Assembly: GCA_026400395.1 (NCBI GenBank)
Contig: JAPLPD010000110.1
Coordinates: 1-64,000 of the forward strand
Direction of reading: 5' to 3'
DNA from: Alphaproteobacteria bacterium
Lineage (GTDB): Bacteria > Pseudomonadota > Alphaproteobacteria > Rhizobiales > Xanthobacteraceae
DNA: 64,000 bases
The first letter of the stretch is position 1. Every line of letters begins with the position of its first letter. Below are positions 42,354-50,888 of the stretch, piece by piece. The notes beneath the pieces are model-generated. The model saw only the letters and a list, made by a program, of their open reading frames with translations. It was not told the origin of the DNA and ran no database searches. The translations under genes and the position numbers were made by a program.

Positions 42354-43225
42354 CGGCGCCAGCCTACAACTTCGCTTATCTCGACGAGCAAACCAAGCGG
42401 ATGATCCGCCGTGCCATTCTCAAGGCGGTGGCGATACCTGGCTACCAAGTGCCGTTTGCAAGCCGTGAGATGCCGATGCCCTACGGCTGGGGCACTGGCG
42501 GCGTGCAGGTAACGGCGGCGGTGCTCGGCCCCGATGACATCCTTAAGGTGATTGATCAAGGCGCCGATGATACGACTAACGCCGTCTCCATCCGCAAGTT
42601 CTTTATCAAGACGGCCGGCGTTCGCACCACGACAGAAACGTGCGAGGCGACCGTCATTCAGACGCGTCATCGCGTACCTGAGACGCCGCTTTCAGAAAAG
42701 CAGATACTCGTCTTTCAAGTGCCGATTCCGGAGCCGCTCCGTTTTCTCGAACCGCGAGAGACAGAAACCCGGCGCATGCACGCTCTCGCCGATTACGGCC
42801 TCATGCATGTGAAGCTCTACGAAGACATCGCGCATTACGGTCACATCGCGACGGCCTATGCCTATCCTGTAAAGGTTGACGGCAGATATGTGATGGACCC
42901 GTCCCCGACGCCAAAATTCGATAATCCAAAGATGGATGGCTGCGCCGCGCTGCAGCTTTTCGGCGCCGGGCGGGAAAAGCGGATCTACGCGGTGCCGCCC
43001 CATACAAGCGTTGTTTCGCTCGATTTCGACGACCATCCCTTCGAGCCCTACCGACTGGATGGCGCTTGCGTGCTGTGTGGAGCCGACGACAGTTATCTGG
43101 ACGAGGTCATCACTGACGATCGAGGCGCCCGCATGTTCGTCTGCTCGGATACCGACTTCTGTGCTGGACGCCGTTCCGCCGCTTCATCCGCCGAAGGTCT
43201 GGACGCGGAGCGGCGGCGTGACTGA
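42350..43225 (+). CDS. phnJ: C-P lyase catalytic subunit PhnJ (radical SAM)
   Basis: The 291-aa radical SAM enzyme cleaves the C-P bond of ribose 1-alkylphosphonate 5-phosphate. Key residues are seen: the PGYQVPFASREMPMPYGWG block with the candidate radical glycine G31, C240-x2-C243 and C265 as 4Fe-4S ligands, and C271 in VCSDTDFC as the thiyl residue. All four cysteines are present, so activity is expected. Its stop overlaps the GNAT gene start by eight bases. Confidence 0.95.
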   Translation: MTAPAYNFAYLDEQTKRMIRRAILKAVAIPGYQVPFASREMPMPYGWGTGGVQVTAAVLGPDDILKVIDQGADDTTNAVSIRKFFIKTAGVRTTTETCEATVIQTRHRVPETPLSEKQILVFQVPIPEPLRFLEPRETETRRMHALADYGLMHVKLYEDIAHYGHIATAYAYPVKVDGRYVMDPSPTPKFDNPKMDGCAALQLFGAGREKRIYAVPPHTSVVSLDFDDHPFEPYRLDGACVLCGADDSYLDEVITDDRGARMFVCSDTDFCAGRRSAASSAEGLDAERRRD

Positions 43226-43688
43226 CGAGCCACCAATTCAAATCAGGCCGGCTCTGAACGAGGACTTGCAGTCTATCTTGGCGCTTTACGCGCAGCCCGA
43301 TTTCGACAATGGAAACGTGATCTCGACGGCCGATGCGAGCCGCCTGCACGCGCGCTTCGCCGATTATCCGGACTACACGCTCTATGTGGCGGAACGGGGC
43401 AGCGTGGTGGTTGGAAGTTTCGCGCTGCTCGTGATGGATAATCTCGGGCACCTCGGTGCGCCGTCGGCGATTGTGGAGGATGTTGTTGTAGCTGCCAGCT
43501 TGCAGGGTGGCGGCATCGGCGGAGCGATGATGAGCTTTGCCTGCGATATGGCGCGCCGGAAGCGCTGCTACAAGCTGATGCTGTCTTCCAACGCGCGGCG
43601 CGAGCGTGCGCACATCTTCTACGAGTCGCTCACGTTCGAGCGTCATGGCTACAGTTTTCGCCTCGATCTCGAGCCGGTGTCGCCGTGA
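43218..43688 (+). CDS. phnO: GNAT acetyltransferase, PhnO-like
   Basis: The 156-aa GNAT protein has IRPALNEDLQSILALYAQP at the start and the acetyl-CoA loop region VEDVVVAASLQGGGIGGAMM, then CYKLMLSSNARRERAHIFYESLTFERHGYSF. PhnO-type enzymes N-acetylate aminoalkylphosphonates before C-P cleavage. The proposed GTG start at 43218 overlaps phnJ by eight bases and gives the right family N-terminus; the frame is open to 42936 inside phnJ but has no other reasonable start. Placing it between phnJ and phnK is unlike E. coli, where phnO follows phnN. Confidence 0.75.
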   Translation: MTDEPPIQIRPALNEDLQSILALYAQPDFDNGNVISTADASRLHARFADYPDYTLYVAERGSVVVGSFALLVMDNLGHLGAPSAIVEDVVVAASLQGGGIGGAMMSFACDMARRKRCYKLMLSSNARRERAHIFYESLTFERHGYSFRLDLEPVSP

Positions 43689-44470
43689 AGGACAACGAAG
43701 ACGAGCCGTTGCTGGTTGCCGAGGGCCTGACGAAGCGCTACGGCCGCCAGACGGGCTGTCAGGACGTTTCCTTCGAGCTCTACGAGGGCGAGGTCATCGC
43801 GGTGGTCGGCGAGTCCGGTTCCGGGAAGTCTACCCTGCTGCAAATGCTCTGCGCGCAGATGGAGGCGACGTCTGGCCGCGTGCTCTACCGCAAGCGTGAT
43901 GGCGTCATGTGCGATCTCGCGGCAATGGACGAGGCGGAGCGCCGCTTTCTGGCGCGCACCGATTGGGGCTATGTGCACCAGGATCCGACCATTGGCCTTC
44001 GGATGGCCATTTCGGCCGGGGGCAATGTCGGCGAGCGGTTGATGGCCGTCGGCCAACGCCACTACGGCCGCATCCGCGGCACGGCAACGTCGTGGCTCAA
44101 TCGGGTGGAGATTGATCCGGTACGTATCGATGACAGCCCGCGGACCTACTCGGGGGGCATGCGCCAGCGGCTGCAGATTGCTCGCAATCTCGTCACCGAG
44201 CCGCGTCTTGTCCTGTTGGATGAGCCGACGGGTGGTCTCGATGTTTCGGTGCAGGCGCGGCTGCTCGATCTGCTGCGCGGCCTGGTAGCAGATCTAAAGC
44301 TGTCCGCGGTCGTCGTGACCCATGATCTCGCTGTCGCGCGGCTGCTTTCCCATCGGATCATGGTTATGCGCGGCGGCAAGGTCATCGAAAGCGGATTGAC
44401 CGATCAGGTACTCGACGATCCACGCGAGCCGTATACGCAGCTCCTCGTCGCATCGATCCTTCCGCTATAG
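43685..44470 (+). CDS. phnK: C-P lyase-associated ABC protein PhnK
   Basis: The 261-aa ATPase has Walker A GESGSGKST, signature YSGGMRQRLQIARNLV, Walker B LVLLDEPTGGLDVSVQ and the switch THDLAVARLL. PhnK docks on the PhnJ face of the core complex. It overlaps the GNAT gene by four bases and precedes phnL by seven. Confidence 0.93.
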   Translation: MKDNEDEPLLVAEGLTKRYGRQTGCQDVSFELYEGEVIAVVGESGSGKSTLLQMLCAQMEATSGRVLYRKRDGVMCDLAAMDEAERRFLARTDWGYVHQDPTIGLRMAISAGGNVGERLMAVGQRHYGRIRGTATSWLNRVEIDPVRIDDSPRTYSGGMRQRLQIARNLVTEPRLVLLDEPTGGLDVSVQARLLDLLRGLVADLKLSAVVVTHDLAVARLLSHRIMVMRGGKVIESGLTDQVLDDPREPYTQLLVASILPL

Positions 44471-44477
44471 GCCCAAC

Positions 44478-45176
44478 ATGCAGGCTGCACTCGAACTGAC
44501 CGGAGTCGCCAAGGGCTTCACCATGCACCTGCAGGGTGGCGTGCGCTTGTCCGTGGTGTCGAACGTGACGTTCTCGGTGCGGGCCGGCGAGTGCGTGGTG
44601 CTCGGGGGGCCGTCTGGAGCCGGGAAGTCGTCTATTCTGAAAATGGTTTTCGGCAGCTATCGCTGCGACCACGGCCAGATATTGGTGCGCCGGCGTGCGG
44701 AGAGTATCGATATCGCCACGGCTCGAGCCCGTCAAATTCTTGCGTTGCGCAAGGACACGGTCGGCTATGTCAGCCAGTTTCTTCGCGCCGTTCCGCGCGT
44801 GCCGACCATCGACGTCGTTGCCGAGCCATTGGCGGGCTCGGGCACCTCTCGCGACGCTGCGCGTAGAAAAGCGACTGAACTTCTGCGCCGCCTTAATCTT
44901 CCTGGGCCGCTTTGGGGGCTGCCGCCCGCTACATTTTCCGGCGGTGAGCAGCAGCGGGTGAACATCGCCCGCGGGTTCCTTCCGAACTTTCCGATCCTGC
45001 TGTTGGACGAACCTACAGCCTCCCTCGATGCCGCCAATTGCGAAGTGGTGATGGAACTGATTGCCGAGCGCAAGCGCTGCGGTGCAGCGATCGTCGCGAT
45101 CGTACACGACCACAACGTCCGGGATCGGATCGCGGACACCGTGATCGATATGACCCGTTTTGCTGAAATCGCGTGA
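44478..45176 (+). CDS. phnL: C-P lyase-associated ABC protein PhnL
   Basis: The 232-aa ATPase has Walker A GPSGAGKSS, signature FSGGEQQRVNIARGFL, Walker B ILLLDEPTASLDAAN and the PhnL-specific QFLRAVPRVPTIDVVAEPL and HDHNVRDRIADTVIDM. It acts with PhnGHI in the first step. Five bases separate its stop from phnM. Confidence 0.93.
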   Translation: MQAALELTGVAKGFTMHLQGGVRLSVVSNVTFSVRAGECVVLGGPSGAGKSSILKMVFGSYRCDHGQILVRRRAESIDIATARARQILALRKDTVGYVSQFLRAVPRVPTIDVVAEPLAGSGTSRDAARRKATELLRRLNLPGPLWGLPPATFSGGEQQRVNIARGFLPNFPILLLDEPTASLDAANCEVVMELIAERKRCGAAIVAIVHDHNVRDRIADTVIDMTRFAEIA

Positions 45177-45181
45177 GGACC

Positions 45182-46339
45182 ATGAGCGGACACCAAGCGG
45201 ATTGCATCCTCGGAAATGCTCGCATCGTGCTGGCCGACCGCGTCATCGAAAACGGATGGCTTGCGACGTCCGGCGGCATCATTGCCGAAATCGGCGAAGG
45301 CCGGCCGCCCGAGCACGGCGAGGATATGGAAGGCAATCTGGTGATGCCGGGTCTGGTGGAACTTCACACCGACCATCTCGAAGCACATTACGCTCCCCGT
45401 CCCAAGGTCCACTGGAATCCCGTCGCAGCGGTGGTGTCGTTCGACGGCCAGCTTGCCACCAGTGGCATCACGACAGTGCTCGATTCGCTGCGAGTGTGGA
45501 CGGAGGACGGAGCGGAAGAGGTCGATGGCCAGGCTGAGACGTTGGCCCTCGCCATTGCTCAAGCGCGGGCAGACGGCCTGCTGCGTGTGGATCACTTCCT
45601 GCACCTGCGCTGCGAGGTGCCTATGCCAAATGTCGTGGCGGAAGCAACGCGGTTGATTGGCCGCAGCGACGTGCGGCTCGCCTCGCTGATGGATCATACT
45701 CCGGGGCAGCGGCAGTTCCGCGACGAAAGCAAACTCCGCGATTACTACCGGGGAAAGAAGGGCGGCCTGACCGACGCCCAACTCGATGAGTTGTTTCGAA
45801 AGCGGATGGAGTATCAAGCGGCCTATGCTGCGGAGAACTATCGCAAACTCGTCGATTTGGCCCGCATCCACCATACGCCGCTGGCGAGCCACGACGACAC
45901 CACATTGGGGCATGTCGAGGAGGCTGTTCGAGATCGCGTATCGATCGCCGAATTCCCGACCAACATCGAAGCCGCCGAAGCGCTGCATGCGGGTGGCGTC
46001 CGGGTGCTGATGGGCGCCCCCAATCTGGTTCGTGGGGGGTCGCATGCCGGCAATGTCGCGACCTTGGATTTGGCAGAGGCGGGTGTGCTCGACGTGCTGT
46101 CGTCCGACTACATGCCGGCGAGTCTCTTGATGGCAGCGCTCTATCTGCCGAAGGTTACGCCAGGCATTAATCTTCCGGCGGCGGTGAGGACCGTTACCAA
46201 GACTCCGGCCGAAGCGGTAAATCTGGCCGATCGCGGCGAAATCGCGGTGGGAAAGCGGGCCGACCTCATTCGGGTACATGTCGCGGGCGAAGTGCCGGTG
46301 GTGCGCGCGACGTGGCTGCGCGGGGCCCGCGTCGCATGA
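45182..46339 (+). CDS. phnM: alpha-D-ribose 1-methylphosphonate 5-triphosphate diphosphatase PhnM
   Basis: The 385-aa amidohydrolase has the canonical PhnM metal motif GLVELHTDHLEAHYAPRPKV, then TSGITTVLDSLRVW, DHFLHLRCEVPMPN, HDDTTLGHVEEA, GAPNLVRGGSHAGN and DVLSSDYMPASLL. It releases pyrophosphate to form ribose 1-methylphosphonate 5-phosphate for PhnJ. ATG 45182 was preferred to a GTG at 45173 inside the phnL stop region. Its stop overlaps phnN. Confidence 0.93.
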   Translation: MSGHQADCILGNARIVLADRVIENGWLATSGGIIAEIGEGRPPEHGEDMEGNLVMPGLVELHTDHLEAHYAPRPKVHWNPVAAVVSFDGQLATSGITTVLDSLRVWTEDGAEEVDGQAETLALAIAQARADGLLRVDHFLHLRCEVPMPNVVAEATRLIGRSDVRLASLMDHTPGQRQFRDESKLRDYYRGKKGGLTDAQLDELFRKRMEYQAAYAAENYRKLVDLARIHHTPLASHDDTTLGHVEEAVRDRVSIAEFPTNIEAAEALHAGGVRVLMGAPNLVRGGSHAGNVATLDLAEAGVLDVLSSDYMPASLLMAALYLPKVTPGINLPAAVRTVTKTPAEAVNLADRGEIAVGKRADLIRVHVAGEVPVVRATWLRGARVA

Positions 46340-46950
46340 GCTGGCTGGTCGATCTGCGGCGATACGCACGCAACAGCCCGAATTTGGTCGGGCCGGGCCG
46401 GTTGATCCTTGTGGTTGGCCCGAGCGGCGCCGGCAAGGACACGCTGATCGACGGTGCGAGGCGCGCTTGCGCAAGTGATTCCACCGTTGTCTTTGCCCGC
46501 CGCGTGATAACGCGGCCAGCGTCGTCCGCCGAGGACAATGCTACGGTTTCCGAACAGTCGTTCAATCAGTCCGTGGCCGAAGGCGCTTTTGCGATGTGGT
46601 GGGATGCGCATGGCCATCGTTACGGGATTCCGGCTGCAATCGACGAAGACATTCGTAAGGGCCGGACGGTAATCTGCAACGTGTCGCGTACGATTGTCGG
46701 TTTGGCTCGGAAACGCTTCGCTTCTGTCGTAGTGGTCTTGGTCACCGCACCCAAGCCGATACTGCAAGCGCGATTGGCGAGCCGCCTCCGAACGAGTGAC
46801 GGCGATATCGGTATCCGGATCGGCCGAACGGTGGAATTGACGTCGGTAGACTTGCCGGACATCGTGATTCAGAATGTAGGCTCACCGGACAGTGGAATCA
46901 GGCGGCTTTTGAATGCGGTTAGGGATCCCGGAATTTTTGTTGTCTATTGA
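46336..46950 (+). CDS. phnN: ribose 1,5-bisphosphate phosphokinase PhnN
   Basis: The 204-aa guanylate-kinase-like protein has Walker A VVGPSGAGKDT, VVFARRVITRPAS and FAMWWDAHGHRYGIPA, the PhnN landmarks. It phosphorylates ribose 1,5-bisphosphate to PRPP, closing the C-P lyase pathway. ATG 46336 overlaps the phnM TGA by four bases. It is the last gene of the rightward operon. Confidence 0.9.
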   Translation: MSWLVDLRRYARNSPNLVGPGRLILVVGPSGAGKDTLIDGARRACASDSTVVFARRVITRPASSAEDNATVSEQSFNQSVAEGAFAMWWDAHGHRYGIPAAIDEDIRKGRTVICNVSRTIVGLARKRFASVVVVLVTAPKPILQARLASRLRTSDGDIGIRIGRTVELTSVDLPDIVIQNVGSPDSGIRRLLNAVRDPGIFVVY

Positions 46951-47019
46951 ACGTTCGAATCGCACCCCACGGCCGGCTTACGGCCAGATGAGTGCGTTGC
47001 TCCCGCAGTCGCCACGCTC

Positions 47020-47736
47020 TTATGGCGATGGAGACGCTTGGAGCGGTGCGTGGCTCAGAACTTGAAAGTTAGCGTTTGGATTCTCCTGTTTCATCAACGC
47101 CAGACGGTCAACGATCACATCCCGATCGCGACACATACGCCGAAAAACAGTTTTTAAAGTTGCCAGAGCGGTGTCACGATTGGCCGCAGCTATCTCCCCA
47201 GTCAAAGTCATATGAAATTGAAAGTCTGAAAATAGATATGGGTAGCCCCAGCGATCGAGATTATCGATTTGACTTGAATTGAGTTGGCCAGCGAGCCGTC
47301 GTGCGCGCTCCTGCGGTAACATAGATGCCCGAAAGGCGTCGAAAATGGTGGTGCAGTCCGCAGCGAGCGCGTTGAGGGTGGTATTGGGAAGTTCTGGTAC
47401 TAGAGCAGCGAATTTTCCGAGCATCTGTACCACCGGTTTGAAACGGGCCGAAGCTCGGCCCAAGTTCACGAAACTGCTGAAAGCGCTGACAAGGCTCGCC
47501 TCTGTGCACGACAGGGAAAGATAAAACGGAGCTTTAAGCGTGGTATGAAATCCGTAGCGCCGGGGCTCTTGTGTGACCTTTCGCCAGTCGTCCCGGTCGC
47601 CGGCAAACTCAGAGGGAGCGGTAACCGCCTCTCCGCTATAACAATCATATTGCAGAACGGCGCTGCCGAACTGGTACAAGTCAGAATTCGCCGCTGGCAC
47701 GAAATACACCGCATAGCGCGGTCGCTCGTTCGCCAT
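47020..47736 (-). CDS. DUF1045 2H-phosphoesterase-like phosphonate-locus protein
   Basis: The 238-aa protein starts RYAVYFVPAANSDLYQFGSA and has the two H-x-T motifs of the 2H phosphoesterase fold: RYGFHTTLKAPF and FQFHMTLTGEI. It matches the DUF1045 family restricted to phn loci. 2H enzymes open cyclic or 2'-type phosphodiesters, and no phnP (cyclic ribosyl phosphodiesterase) is present, so it may hydrolyse the 1,2-cyclic phosphate produced by PhnJ. It is convergent with phnN. Confidence 0.85.
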   Translation of the reverse strand: MANERPRYAVYFVPAANSDLYQFGSAVLQYDCYSGEAVTAPSEFAGDRDDWRKVTQEPRRYGFHTTLKAPFYLSLSCTEASLVSAFSSFVNLGRASARFKPVVQMLGKFAALVPELPNTTLNALAADCTTIFDAFRASMLPQERARRLAGQLNSSQIDNLDRWGYPYLFSDFQFHMTLTGEIAAANRDTALATLKTVFRRMCRDRDVIVDRLALMKQENPNANFQVLSHAPLQASPSP

Positions 47737-48023
47737 GACCTTATCCCGCTAGTTTCACTGTCAACCGGCGTGCGCAGCCCAGATTTGGACCGCAACCATG
47801 GTGGAGGACGAAGCGGTGAGCAACGGGTCTGCTTAGGACAACGGTAAGTTCTGCTTGTCACTGGCTAGCAATAGCAACCGGGCCGTTTATTTTTGCAGGT
47901 AGTAACTGGACTTGCGCAACTTTCGAGAACCACGGATGGCTTGAAATGAACGGAAACGGGCGTTGATGAGATGGTATGAGACGGGTGAAAATCGATTAAA
48001 TCATTGATACATAGTGTGTTGAA

Positions 48024-49025
48024 ATGAATCAAACGCGCTGGCGATTCTGCGTGGCCCCCATGATGGATTGGACCGACCGGCATTGCCGGTTTTTCCATCG
48101 CCTGATGACGCGCCACGCGCTGCTTTACACTGAGATGGTCACCACTGGCGCGGTGCTAAACGGCGACCGGGCGCGCCTGATCGGCTTCGATCCGGCCGAG
48201 CATCCGGTGGCCCTGCAGCTCGGCGGCAGCGATCCCGCGGCGCTGGCTCAATGCGCGCGGATCGGCGGGGACTTTGGATACGACGAGATCAACCTCAACG
48301 TCGGCTGCCCTTCGGATCGCGTGCAGGAGGGCCGGTTCGGCGCCTGCCTGATGGCGGAACCAAAGCTCGTGGGCGACTGCGTCGCCGCCATGAAGGCTGC
48401 GGTCGCGATGCCGGTGACGGTTAAGTGCCGCATCGGCATTGACGATCAGGATCCGGAGATTGCGCTTGAAGCCATGACAGCGACCATGGCGGCGGCCGGT
48501 GTGGATGCGCTGATCGTGCATGCGCGCAAAGCTTGGCTGTCCGGCCTGTCGCCGCGCGAGAACCGCGATGTCCCGCCGCTCGACTACGAGCTCGTGTTCC
48601 GTCTCAAGGCCGCGCATCCGAACCTGCCGATCGTGCTCAATGGCGGCGTGAACACCATCGAGGCCGCCCGCGAGCATTTGCAAAAGCTCGACGGCGTGAT
48701 GATGGGCCGGGCCGCCTATCAGGAGCCGTGGAGACTGTTGCAGGTCGACCCGCTGTACGGCGAGCCCGCGCCGTTTGCTTCGCCGAGAGAAGCGGCGCTG
48801 GCGCTTAATCCGTATATCGAGCGTGCGCTGTCGCGCGGCGTTCGCGTGCATTCCATCACGCGCCATCTGCACGGGCTCTTCCACGCGGTGCCGGGCGCGC
48901 GGGCCTATCGCCGGCATCTGGCGACGGTCGCGGTCAAGCCTGGCGCATGCGCCGAGGTTCTGGCAGAGGCGCTTGCGCTGGTGGTGGACAGAGCGCCGCA
49001 CGAGGCGCAAACCGCCGCGGCCTGA
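48024..49025 (+). CDS. dusA: tRNA-dihydrouridine synthase A
   Basis: The 333-aa flavoprotein starts RFCVAPMMDWTDRHCRFF and has the catalytic-cysteine block NLNVGCPSDRVQEGRFGACLM, CRIGIDDQD, HARKAWLSGLSPRENR and FMN-binding VMMGRAAYQEP. DusA reduces U20/U20a in the tRNA D-loop. The preceding 287 nt are relatively AT-rich and probably hold its promoter. Standalone core gene. Confidence 0.94.
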   Translation: MNQTRWRFCVAPMMDWTDRHCRFFHRLMTRHALLYTEMVTTGAVLNGDRARLIGFDPAEHPVALQLGGSDPAALAQCARIGGDFGYDEINLNVGCPSDRVQEGRFGACLMAEPKLVGDCVAAMKAAVAMPVTVKCRIGIDDQDPEIALEAMTATMAAAGVDALIVHARKAWLSGLSPRENRDVPPLDYELVFRLKAAHPNLPIVLNGGVNTIEAAREHLQKLDGVMMGRAAYQEPWRLLQVDPLYGEPAPFASPREAALALNPYIERALSRGVRVHSITRHLHGLFHAVPGARAYRRHLATVAVKPGACAEVLAEALALVVDRAPHEAQTAAA

Positions 49026-49056
49026 TCGCGCGCTGCCAGCTTTTCCGGGGAATGGC

Positions 49057-49887
49057 ATGTTGCTTGGAGTTTCGTTCGGCGAACTCGCCGCGCTCGCCGC
49101 AGCGATCGTGATCGCAGGCGTTGCGACCGGCATCCTCGCCGGTCTGTTCGGCATTGGCGGCGGCGCCATCATCGTGCCGGTGCTGTACGAGGTGTTTCGC
49201 ATTCTCGGTGTGCCCGAGGAAGTCCGTATGCAACTCTGCGTCGGCTCCTCGATGGCGATCATCCTGCCGACCACCATTCGCTCCTACCTGACGCACCGCG
49301 CTAAGGGCGCCGTGCTGGAGGGGGTGGTGCGGCAATGGGCCGTGCCGGCGGTGGCCGGAGTCGCAGTCGGATCGGTGATCGCCTATTTCGCGCCGAGCCT
49401 CGTTTTCAAGATCGTCTTCACGGTGACGGTCACGTTCATCGCCCTCAAGCTTCTGTTCGGCAAGGACAGCTGGGTGATCGCCCATGACTTTCCCGGGCGC
49501 CCGGCGATGATCGGGTACGGGTTTCTGATCGGCATCGTGTCATCGCTCATGGGCGTGAGCGGCGGATCGCTCTCCAACATGATCCAGACGCTCTACGGCA
49601 AGCCTCTGCACAACGCGGTCGCAACCTCCGCCGGTCTGGGTGTGCCGATCACGATTGCGGGTACGGTCGGTCTCGCCATCGCCGGCTGGCCGAAGATGGC
49701 GCTGCTGCCGCCGCTCTCGATCGGCTACGTGTCGTTGCTCGGCGTAGTGATCATGGCGCCGGTGTCGAGCTTCACGGCGTCCTATGGGGCACGGCTCGCC
49801 CACCGCCTGACCCAGAGGCAACTGGAAGTCGGCTTCGGCGTGTTCCTGCTGTTGGTCTCGGCGCGTTTTGTCGCGAGCCTCGTCTGA
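49057..49887 (+). CDS. TauE/SafE-family sulfite exporter-like permease
   Basis: The 276-aa protein has about eight membrane helices in two inverted halves, each with the family glycine motif: ILAGLFGIGGGAIIVPVLYE and SLMGVSGGSLSNMIQTLYG. TauE/SafE proteins move sulfonates, sulfite or related anions; substrate cannot be predicted. GGGG lies a few bases before ATG 49057. The frame is open far upstream through dusA but that part is not coding for this protein. It follows dusA by 31 nt. Confidence 0.88.
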   Translation: MLLGVSFGELAALAAAIVIAGVATGILAGLFGIGGGAIIVPVLYEVFRILGVPEEVRMQLCVGSSMAIILPTTIRSYLTHRAKGAVLEGVVRQWAVPAVAGVAVGSVIAYFAPSLVFKIVFTVTVTFIALKLLFGKDSWVIAHDFPGRPAMIGYGFLIGIVSSLMGVSGGSLSNMIQTLYGKPLHNAVATSAGLGVPITIAGTVGLAIAGWPKMALLPPLSIGYVSLLGVVIMAPVSSFTASYGARLAHRLTQRQLEVGFGVFLLLVSARFVASLV

Positions 49888-49888
49888 G

Positions 49889-50602
49889 CTACGGCTTGCC
49901 GCGCATCATCAGCCGGTCGCCGCGCACCTCCCAGCTTTCCAGCCGGTTGAGGAAGCTCATGCCGAGCAGACTGGTGCGAAGCTGGCCGGGCTGCGCGATC
50001 AACGCCGGCACCGCGCGTTCGATGATGCCGCCGACCGCCAGCCGGTCGAGAGTAACCGCGGCGGCGCGGGCGCGTCCGTTCGCGGTATCCACCTGAACCG
50101 AGTAGTTCAGCATCTCCAGAGGCAGCCCCGCGGCCTTGGCGGCCTCCTGGGTGAGCACCACGGCGCTGGCGCCGGTGTCGAGCGCCATCGCGACACGCGT
50201 GCCGTTAAGCTGCGCCGCCACCTGGAAGTCGCCGGCGCGCCCGCGCACGATCTCGACCGTTTGCGCACTGCGGGTCGCGGCGCGGCCGGGCATCAGTTCG
50301 GCCATCACCCGATCGCCGACCGACCGAAGCTCGGTGCGATACGTGTAGAGGAAGACCAGCACGAAGCCGACCACGATCCAGAACAGCGCGGCCTCCAGCG
50401 CATGGGAGAACCGCTCGCGGAACAGCACGAGCACCGATCCGCCAATGAGCACCACCAGCGCCAGATGGTAGGCCAGCGAGCCCCAGTCGTCGGTTGAAAG
50501 CCCGGCGATCGGGTCCTGTTCATGGCGGGCGATCATGACGATCCGCGTGAGCGCCAATCCGATCAGCAGGACCCACAGCAGACGTCGGCGCACGGCAAAC
50601 AT
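49889..50602 (-). CDS. membrane-anchored retropepsin-like aspartic protease (TIGR02281 type)
   Basis: The 237-aa protein has several N-terminal hydrophobic segments (residues 7-26 and two between about 42 and 95) and a C-terminal clan AA domain with ALDTGASAVVLTQEAA, the DTGA catalytic aspartate of a dimeric retropepsin-like enzyme. NGRARAAAVTLDRLAVGGI and LLGMSFLNRLESWEV are typical of the alphaproteobacterial family. It is convergent with the TauE-like gene by one base. Confidence 0.85.
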   Translation of the reverse strand: MFAVRRRLLWVLLIGLALTRIVMIARHEQDPIAGLSTDDWGSLAYHLALVVLIGGSVLVLFRERFSHALEAALFWIVVGFVLVFLYTYRTELRSVGDRVMAELMPGRAATRSAQTVEIVRGRAGDFQVAAQLNGTRVAMALDTGASAVVLTQEAAKAAGLPLEMLNYSVQVDTANGRARAAAVTLDRLAVGGIIERAVPALIAQPGQLRTSLLGMSFLNRLESWEVRGDRLMMRGKP

Positions 50603-50603
50603 C

Positions 50604-50795
50604 CTAGGCTTTGGCGGCGGGAGCGCGCGCGTTCAGGGCGTCAAGCCGCTTCGGTAAATCGGCCATGATACGGGCGCGTTCGGTGTGGCTGTAGGAGATC
50701 CAGCGGCCGATCTCATCGACGCTCCGCCCGCAGCCGATGCAAAGCCCGGTCGGCTCGTCGATGCTACAGATATTTTTGCAAGGCGTTCGGATCAT
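50604..50795 (-). CDS. DUF1289 small four-cysteine protein
   Basis: This 63-aa protein reads PCKNICSIDEPTGLCIGCGR then SVDEIGRWISYSHTERARIM. The C-x3-C-x8-C-x2-C pattern is the DUF1289 metal-binding-like motif. ATG 50795 gives the family start; the open frame extends to 50882 without support. It lies one base from the protease gene and may be cotranscribed. Function unknown. Confidence 0.85.
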   Translation of the reverse strand: MIRTPCKNICSIDEPTGLCIGCGRSVDEIGRWISYSHTERARIMADLPKRLDALNARAPAAKA

Positions 50796-50888
50796 GCTGA
50801 GATTCGAGGGTGATATTTCAAAATAGGGACCGTGGCGGGGAACGCAATCGCCCGGCCGGCTCTGGCGGCTCGCGCGTCCCAACTGACC

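Noticed and set aside
47737-48023. Small gene or riboswitch upstream of dusA
   Set aside because: The 287 nt are AT-richer than average but contain no open frame with a start signal and no conserved structure I can identify; probably promoter sequence.
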